Shown here piece after piece: positions 57,540-64,000 of a stretch of DNA of 64,000 nt. The translations under genes were made by a program, and so were the position numbers. Origin of the DNA: Chinchilla lanigera (lineage: Eukaryota > Chordata > Mammalia > Rodentia > Chinchillidae); the NCBI RefSeq assembly GCF_000276665.1, contig NW_004955448.1:1204542-1268541 (forward strand), read 5' to 3'. The notes under the pieces were generated by a model. The model was not told where the DNA came from. It worked only from the letters and a program-made list of their open reading frames with translations, and made no database searches. Within the stretch, counting starts at the first letter, position 1. Every line of letters starts with the position of its first letter.

Positions 57540-58258
57540 AGAGTGCTCTGACTGTCACAAAGAGAATGGGATAGTGAGGGTGACTGATGAAAGAGCTGGA
57601 TATTAATTATTCAGAAACAAAAGCAAGAATTTTTCAAAAAGAAATTTGACTGAGAAATAAGGAGAAAGCACAAGAAGACCAAAAAAGGAAAGTACAAAAG
57701 CACAGAGACAGATGAGCTTCCCAAGCACAGATTTTGTGCCCCCGACTGGCATGACAGACACTCCCTGGGTACACAGCCTCATTCCTTCTTTCTGCCCCCT
57801 TTGCTCTCATTTGGATACGATACCAAGCTGTCTAAGCTAATTCCAAAATAGGCTTGTGCCAGCAGCACTGTTTCAGTCTACCAAGAGCATTGTTAGGGTC
57901 TCCTGTGAACCCACTCTACCGCTGGTAGCATTGGTTCTACTAACTACTTTTTGAGGCTGGAATGGCTACTGAGAAAGTAGCTCTTTGATTAGTAAGCTCA
58001 TGCTCCTATCAACCATGCAGGGCCTATTTCCTGTCTTCACATAATTCTATCGTGGTAGCAAAACCGAGTATTTGCTAAATTTGACAATCCTATACTTTGG
58101 GTCATTTTTCCCAGGAGTCTGACTATTTGACTGTTTTCCCTGAAAACAGTGGGGAAGGTATAATTCAGTCTGTTTACACACCCAGGAGCAGAACCAGCTC
58201 CCTAGCCAACAATACGGAAGAGGAGTGTGGTCCTCTCAAGATTCAGACCAGCCAGAAG
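57540..58258. other. Unique interval, nothing recognised
   Basis: No gene or clear repeat. Confidence 0.4.

Positions 58259-58301
<43 letters not shown>
58259..58301. repeat. (AC)n microsatellite
   Basis: About 21 uninterrupted AC units. Confidence 0.97.
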
Positions 58302-58304
<3 letters not shown>

Positions 58305-58659
58305 GTGCGTACACACAATTGTTTACACATACATATGATTTTTACTTATATCTATTGGATGTGTTTTTACATATTTATATTAAATGTATTCACTTTTATG
58401 TTTCTAGTTTGTATGGAAAGTTTTGCTGGATGTAGATAATTTGCAAAGTGGATTTTTTTGCCTGTGCATGGTGGAGACTCAAGAGAGCAAGCAGAAAATG
58501 AACACTCTGGTGGCTAAGCTATTGCGGTATTCGTATGTACACAGACACACACATAGTGACATAGGTGGGTGGGGAAGTAGGTAGGTAGAAAGGTAGATAT
58601 TAAGCTACCACCTACCACTGTCTGGAACAGTTGTTTTAATGATATGGAAAAGCCAGCAT
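58302..58659. other. Unique interval, nothing recognised
   Basis: A short GGTAGGTAG patch at 58564-58597. No gene. Confidence 0.4.
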
Positions 58660-58995
58660 GTCTTGAAAACCTTCATGTATACACGAATAATGAATTTCCT
58701 GGGCTGTCCGGTTCCCTTCCCCTCAGCTATGCAGTTAATCTTGTGATCTCTCATGCCCTCTCGGTGGAAAGGGAGAATTTCTGCTTTAACTCCAGTGCTG
58801 GATCGTGCTTTTAAGGACAGTTAGAGAGTGAGAGGGAAACACGTTGTCTTAATTTTATCCAACAAGGCTTTTTCCCCATCAGTGAGGATGGCACGAATAA
58901 ATCAAAGATCCCATCAAAAGGCTCTTTGAGAGAAAGCATTTATCTTGGGTTTCAATTTTCAGGAAGAAGAAAACAATTACATTTACTTATAAGGT
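58660..58995. promoter_or_regulatory. Candidate conserved block with TCF/LEF-like motifs
   Basis: Repeat-free. ATCAAAG at 58901-58907, ATCAAAAG at 58913-58920 and CTTTGA (reverse TCF core) at 58924-58929 lie within 30 bp. The text looks constrained rather than low-complexity, but this is a judgement by eye. Confidence 0.28.
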
Positions 58996-59109
58996 AATGA
59001 GAGAAAAAGAAAAATGTTTTGCTTCTCTTCATATATCTCTTAAACAAAAAAGAAGTAGACTTGTGACTAGCAGCCGGGGCAGAGACTTTGATTATGCGAG
59101 AGGCAAAAG

Positions 59110-59235
59110 GGTGAAGTGGCTGAAAGCTGAGGCTCTGAGCCTGGTGGCCCGGCTCCCGTTTCCAGCTCTGCCTCTGATTAGCTGGTGCTGGGCCTCCCGG
59201 CCTCAGTTTCCCACATAGAAAGTAAGGTTTAAAGC
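59110..59235 (+). repeat. MIR SINE
   Basis: CTGAGCCTGGTGGCCCGGCT, TCCAGCTCTGCCTCTGATTA, GCCTCAGTTTCCCACATAGA follow the MIR order. Confidence 0.75.
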
Positions 59236-59239
59236 AGGT

Positions 59240-60470
59240 TCTCCTTCACGCCATACTTGAGTAGGACATGAGTAGAAAACCTAGATTTGTAGGTGCTACA
59301 TACGTTACTTGTCATTATTATTTATTTTAAAAGTTTAATGTGCTGAGTGAAGCCATCAGTTGAGTCTTTAACACACAGGCTGAAATTGGAGGGCATAATC
59401 TAGAAAGCAGTAGAAGGAATTTGTACGAAGGAAGAACATGAAATAATTTTTTTTTTAAGTTTTGGGATGATCTACCAAAGAAGTTATAAGAACTTGAAAA
59501 GTAGATATTTTAAGAAACAGGACTATTGATTACCCATTTGACGAGGACAGTGTGGGTGTAGATCTGTAACGCTACAGCTAGCTTGTGGTGAGTACAGACC
59601 TTTTTGTTCCGAATGGCCTGGAATTTCATTTATTCGTCACATTCTCTCCTGGCTCTGTTGCCTGTGTCAGTAGTGACAACGGTGGATGATTTCTCACTTC
59701 TTAAGTGTCCGTTTGCCCTGGTGCTGGCCCACCTGCACGTTACATCCCTGGTAAAGAAACTGGCACAAAAACAGTACCAACGTTGTTTTAATATTCAAGA
59801 CTCTGATGATTTACAAGTAGCACTTTAACACTCATGCAAACTATTCAGTATGATTTTCCAAGCCAGTTGATGCTATTAAACAAAATAGAGAGTGCCTTCA
59901 AGTTTTCCCAAACTCACTTATGTGACTTGATAACATGACCCTCTGTTTTTTGAAAAAAAAAAAAAAGAAAAAAAAGAAAAACAGTCAAGACACAGTACAA
60001 AGCAAATCAATTTAAAATGTAGGTTCCTGGAAACATCTGTGAGTTGCTACTGAGAGCTATTTTTTTACCACCAGAAACCAAAAGCAGTCTATGACTAGCT
60101 GATCCTTTGATGTCAAATACCAAAGATTGTTTGAGATAAAAAGAATAAAATGTTTCACTGAGGCCTCGGTTTTACTGGTAACACTTTCTGAAGGATCAAT
60201 ATACTTACAAACAAAACCAGGTAAGCTACAGAGTTATTTACCAACAATATTGTTGTCATAGGAAAAGTAACAGCTCACTCAACCTATATTAAAAGTCAGG
60301 ATTGAAAGGACGGTAACAATGATCGAAGTCAATTCTTTCCCTCATTTTCTGGATATCAAGATTGAACTGAACTCTGAGGACTTAAGAATTTTATGCAAAG
60401 CTAGTCGCAGAGCTGAGTGGGAACTCAGAACTTCTGCCCAGTCCTCCACCTCCCCTCAAGCTGCTCCCCA
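59240..60470. other. Unique interval, nothing recognised
   Basis: An A-rich run at 59956-59985. No gene recognised. Confidence 0.4.
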
Positions 60471-60479
60471 TCTCCCTCA

Positions 60480-60900
60480 CTGCACCCCAGGTAAGTCCAC
60501 GGATCTTCCTTCCGTCCTTCTAACTGGCCAGTCCTGGCCCCTCCTCAGGCCTCTGCACTTGCTGTCCCATCTACCTCCCCCTCCGTGGTCCTTCTCTGCC
60601 AAGCATCACCTCAGTTACCATCTTCTCAGAGAGGCCTCGCCGCACAATTCGCCAGTCACTGCCTCTCACACCGCCCTGTTTCGTTGCCTTCTCCAAAACT
60701 TACGGCTATCTGCCTGAAGTTATCCTCTTTCTTAACGGTTTATTTTCATCTTCCTGGGGCTTTACCTGCCTCTGCTGTACTTCCTGGTCCTAGAATGATG
60801 TTTGCTACAGCAGAGGAGCTCAAGGAATACTGTGACTGTGTAAAGGAAGGAAATGGGAGCTTTCAAAGAGTCCTGTTTTCTCATCTTCGGATTATGTTGT
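60480..60900 (+). repeat. L2 LINE 3' fragment
   Basis: GGCCTCTGCACTTGCTGTCC, then GCATCACCTCAGTTACCATC, TCAGAGAGGCCTCGCCGCAC, ACCGCCCTGTTTCGTTGCCT, TGCCTGAAGTTATCCTCTTT. These match the L2 ORF2 end and 3' UTR, so the frames of 113-132 codons here are L2-derived, not a host gene. Confidence 0.85.
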
Positions 60901-60934
60901 ACTGTGACTTTACCGTACCATTTTAATAATAATT

Positions 60935-61150
60935 ACTGCTTACTGAGGATGTACTATCTTTCCAAATATTAAGTTAGGCCTTTTACAAATCTTAGTTTAT
61001 TTAATCTCCACACACACCTAGGGCGTAGGTTTAATTATCCTTGTTTTACTGATGCAAAAGTTGAGCTCAGAGAATTGAAGTGGCTCAAGTAGGTAGCAAA
61101 ACCATACTCAAACTCATGCTTGTCTGACTTGAAAGTAATCTTGTCTAATA
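60935..61150 (-). repeat. MIR SINE
   Basis: Reverse MIR: TAATTACTGCTTACTGAGGA, ATCCTTGTTTTACTGATGCA, GAGCTCAGAGAATTGAAGTG, AGGTAGCAAAACCATACTCA. Confidence 0.85.
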
Positions 61151-61159
61151 TTTACCACA

Positions 61160-62305
61160 TCTTTATTTTATTTGTTCCCAAGTGCTCAATCTCAGGGCAA
61201 TATCAATAAATAGAATCATAGGACACTTACCAGATTGTAAGGGCTCAGGATGGGTTTTAATTTCACATTAATAATAAAGGAGGCAGTTGAAAGAACAAAG
61301 ATGCTTATAATTGCATTAGACCTTAACTGTTCAAGAGAGTGCTGGCATCCTCGCTTGTTTAGGTCTTGATTTGTTTATTGTGTCTGCCAGGGCTCAAGAG
61401 GAACGGGGAATGAGAGTACCCCATGAGAGCGGGCTCTTGGCCTGGCTGGAGAGCCCTGAGGGGCTGAGCTAAAGTTCTACAGGAGGCTTTGACCCAAAGG
61501 AGGTGAGGCTGGTGTTTCTTCACCCAGGATCTTGAGTTAGGATCGTAGGAAGAATTGAAAAGAGTCCCCACAGCCTTTGTTTTCTGTTCTGATACTAAGG
61601 ACTGACTGGGTTCAGCTCAGCTGCCAGCCTATGAATGTTGAGCATTCCCTAAAATTGGGGAATGATTAAACACTGCTTGGGGAAATCACAGCCTTTCTGA
61701 GGTATTTCTAAAACTAGTGTAACTTTTTTGTTGGGATTCTTCCATCCTGACCATTATCAGAGAAAGGAAGTTGGACATCTGAGAATGGGCAAACAGTCGT
61801 TCACTTTAGATTCAAGGGTGTTTCCAACACACCCAGACAGTCCTAGAAGGAGAAGGCTCAGGAGTGGGCACTGGTCTAGCCAGCTCTTGCTAATCCTGGC
61901 CACAGTCCTGGGCATCGGGTCATCACAGAACACACACACTGTCGGGGTACACTTTGCGACGCTTGGTGACCACCTCTGGTGAGCAAGCAAGCCCTCCACA
62001 AGCAATGTCCCTTAGACCTGAACTCTCTACAGCCACCCCAACATCTCAGCCTTTGTAATGTGTTCTGGGCTCCCTCTTCCTGCTAGCTTGTCTACTGAGG
62101 GAATTATGCTGACTCTGCTGAAGTTCTTGGGCAAGAGTCCAAGAACTGAACTCAGAAAACATAATATCCACCATGTATATGCTTGTCCAAAGATTCTCTT
62201 CACAAAATACCTACCTTAATGCTCACTCATAGAACACTAGTATGTGAAAATGATATCTAAGGACTCAATGAAAAGGAGGAAAAATGAACTGTTAAACCCC
62301 TGTAA
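61160..62305. other. Unique interval, nothing recognised
   Basis: No gene or clear repeat. Confidence 0.4.
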
Positions 62306-62321
62306 AGTCTGGAGCACTTTT

Positions 62322-62402
62322 TTTTTTCTTAGTGCCAGGAATTGAACTCAAGGCCTTACGCTTGCCAAGCAGGTGCTGTGCCACTAAGCTGTATCCCTGG
62401 CC
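62322..62402 (-). repeat. Diverged ID SINE
   Basis: The minus strand reads GGCCAGGGATACAGCTTAGT ... GAGTTCAATTCCTGGCACTAAG and a short tail. The flanks TCTGGAGCACTTTT (62308-62321) and TCTAGAACACCTTT (62403-62416) differ at three positions, so the copy is older than those near 2.7 and 34.5 kb. Confidence 0.85.
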
Positions 62403-62419
62403 TCTAGAACACCTTTTGT

Positions 62420-64000
62420 GCAGGATAGAAGTCCTGTGGGGAGCAGACCATGAGCTTGCACCATGGCCTTACACCATGTAGGCTGCCTGGACATCCCAGA
62501 ACAGAGGGCTGCAAACAAAGAAATATAAAGCTGAATTTTTAAATATGTTAACTATAAGAAAAGGGTACTAGTTGGCAATTAAAAGTAAAGTTGGAGGGGG
62601 AAATGTTTTCCTTGTACCTTTAGGATGGTAATATGGAAGATGAAAGCAAAACATGAGGTTTTAATGAAACTTTGTACCTTTCAGGAGGAAAAAGCCTTGA
62701 AGGAAGGCAGGATGTGTCGATTGGAGGGCAGGAGGCTGGTTTAGGGAATTTTAAGGTGTCAAGAGAGGGTATGTGTTCCAAAGTGAAATGTTTGACCCGG
62801 GGCTCAGGAAGGGAAGGGCTCAGTTACGTTAGCCTAGGAATCCACTGATCAGGGCCAGGGGTGGGCAGGCAGATTTCGTGGCTGGTACATGGAGCACTCA
62901 CACCTGGGGTGACAAGTCAGTCCTGGGCTCACAGAAACGGCTCACACAAAGCCAGCTGTATGCAGGTTACCAAGGGGCAGAGGAAGTCTTCGCTGTGAGC
63001 AGCGAGGCTGAGCTCTTTCTGGCCAAGGCATGCGGTAGGGTGAAGTTGTGCCCGAATGAGCCGCTCTGCCCAGGCATAGGCAGATGGTTCTAGGCATCAG
63101 GCAGAGGGTCCTGAGTCTGGCTGCCTCCAAGGAAGAAAGGTATTCATGGAAGTCTCCAGCAGAACCTGAACACCAAACAGATCTTTACCATTCTTTTCAG
63201 GGCTGGTTCCCAATCTGTCTGGCTAGAGCTCATCTCTCTTCGGCTTCCTGGAGAGAAACGAGAGTAGCTGGGGACATGCAGAGGCCTTTAATGTGACAGC
63301 AGAGACAGTATTTGTTGTCACTGTTTCCCTGCATCATTGACTGGGGCCAGAAGTGAGGCAATTGGAGGAAATGTAAGGGAGGCCGGTCTGAGATAGACTG
63401 GGATGAACTGTGCTTATACCGTGTTGTCAGAGTAATGGAGCCTGTGGACCTGTCATGCCCTGCAGAAAGCTTGCTGGCTTTGAGGGTTTGTGAGAGGCAA
63501 AAAGCTCCATAGAAGTAAAAAGAGAGAACAAGGCAGATGTTTACCTTAAAACCAAGTTCTAACACAATGGAGTGGGCAATGGAGGCAATAATCTGGGATC
63601 CATGACCTGTGCTGGGTTCAGAAGAGACAGGTACGTAGAAGCCAAGGTATCTATCAGGAGACACAAAGGAGGGGCACTGCTTGAAGGTCACACAGTGAGG
63701 CAAAAGTAAAAAATTCAGTCAGTATAATATTTGTCACCAAACTTATTCTATGTAGCAAAGAGTTGGTCTTGGGTGGAGAAGGAACTAGATCCACCTATGG
63801 TTTGAGCGGAGTCCGCTCTGTCCTTACAACAGGGATTGGGCCTGGTTGACTTCAGCCAGTGATTATTTCAAAGCAACATTCCTCCCTCAGTCTGGGACAA
63901 CAAGAAACAAGATGTGTGCTCGTGCTGCCAGAAAAGGAACTTTTCCTCTTCTCTGGGTAGTGGAGCATGAGACCTCCCGCTGCTGTGGTGGTGGGGGGGG
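62420..64000. other. Unique interval to window end
   Basis: No recognised gene. The longest frame (157 codons, minus, 63230-63703) shows no family features. A G-rich GGTGGTGGGGGGGG run closes the window. Confidence 0.45.

Noticed and set aside
60319..60926. Frames of 132 and 113 codons
   Set aside because: Most of the text matches the L2 LINE 3' region, so they are transposon-derived.
63230..63703. 157-codon antisense frame near the window end
   Set aside because: No family features, no supporting promoter or splice context.
1..64000. A novel multi-gene biological system
   Set aside because: No gene clusters, no conserved protein families beyond transposons and no operon-like order; the window is ordinary repeat-rich mammalian DNA.

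Overview
The window looks like nuclear DNA of a non-murid rodent, AT-rich and dense in interspersed repeats. The rodent call rests on tRNA-Ala-type ID SINEs, 7SL-derived B1 and composite B1-dID SINEs, and rodent-style ERVL/MaLR LTRs, with no Alu and no murid B2. The ID wording (GGGGATTTAGCTCAGCGGC ... CCTGCCTGGCAAGCGCAAGGTC ... TTCCCGGTACCGG) recalls guinea-pig-like (hystricomorph) rodents, but that is from memory and low confidence. Two runs of N (22062-22591 and 37132-37231) show a draft assembly.

I find no protein-coding gene I can defend. The long open frames lie in microsatellites, in gaps of N, in transposon remnants or in unique DNA with no family resemblance. The only gene-like signal is a CpG-rich block at the left edge (about 1-250) with an RFX/X-box-like site, probably a promoter and 5' exon of a gene lying mainly outside the window. 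The rest would then be its intron or the neighbouring intergenic DNA.

Layout. 1-5 kb: CpG island, B1-dID, then a decayed minus-strand L1 carrying two young ID insertions and a B1-dID. 5-13 kb: plus-strand L1 3' fragments, a head-to-tail ID dimer, and LTRs, one of which (11876-12256) has a perfect 5-bp target duplication. 13-18 kb: MIR, TA microsatellites, LTRs and a MaLR solo LTR. 18-24 kb: a minus-strand L1 containing a B1 and an ID, then an older L1/HAL1-like element broken by a B1-dID whose tail borders a (CTCCAT)n array with a 530-N gap. 25-31 kb: a 75-bp hAT MITE, (CA)n, two adjacent MaLR-class LTRs, a MIR split by an A-tailed repeat, a Charlie element and ERVL LTRs. 31-36 kb: mostly unique, with a perfect short palindrome and a Z-DNA/G4 tract. 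36.6-37.4 kb: a 5'-truncated L1 3' UTR with a mis-assembled gap. 39-40.5 kb: an ID carrying an Illumina adapter fragment, and a MIR or L2 tail grown into a minisatellite. 41-50 kb: mostly unique, with candidate conserved regulatory blocks near 46.2 and 48.5 kb. 50.9-57.5 kb: two oppositely oriented L1 remnants. 57.5-64 kb: mostly unique with L2, MIR and ID copies and another enhancer-like block near 58.9 kb.

No genes act together here. The content is transposon history, simple repeats, a few candidate cis-regulatory blocks and two clear assembly faults. All repeat family names come from memory of consensus sequences, not from a search.
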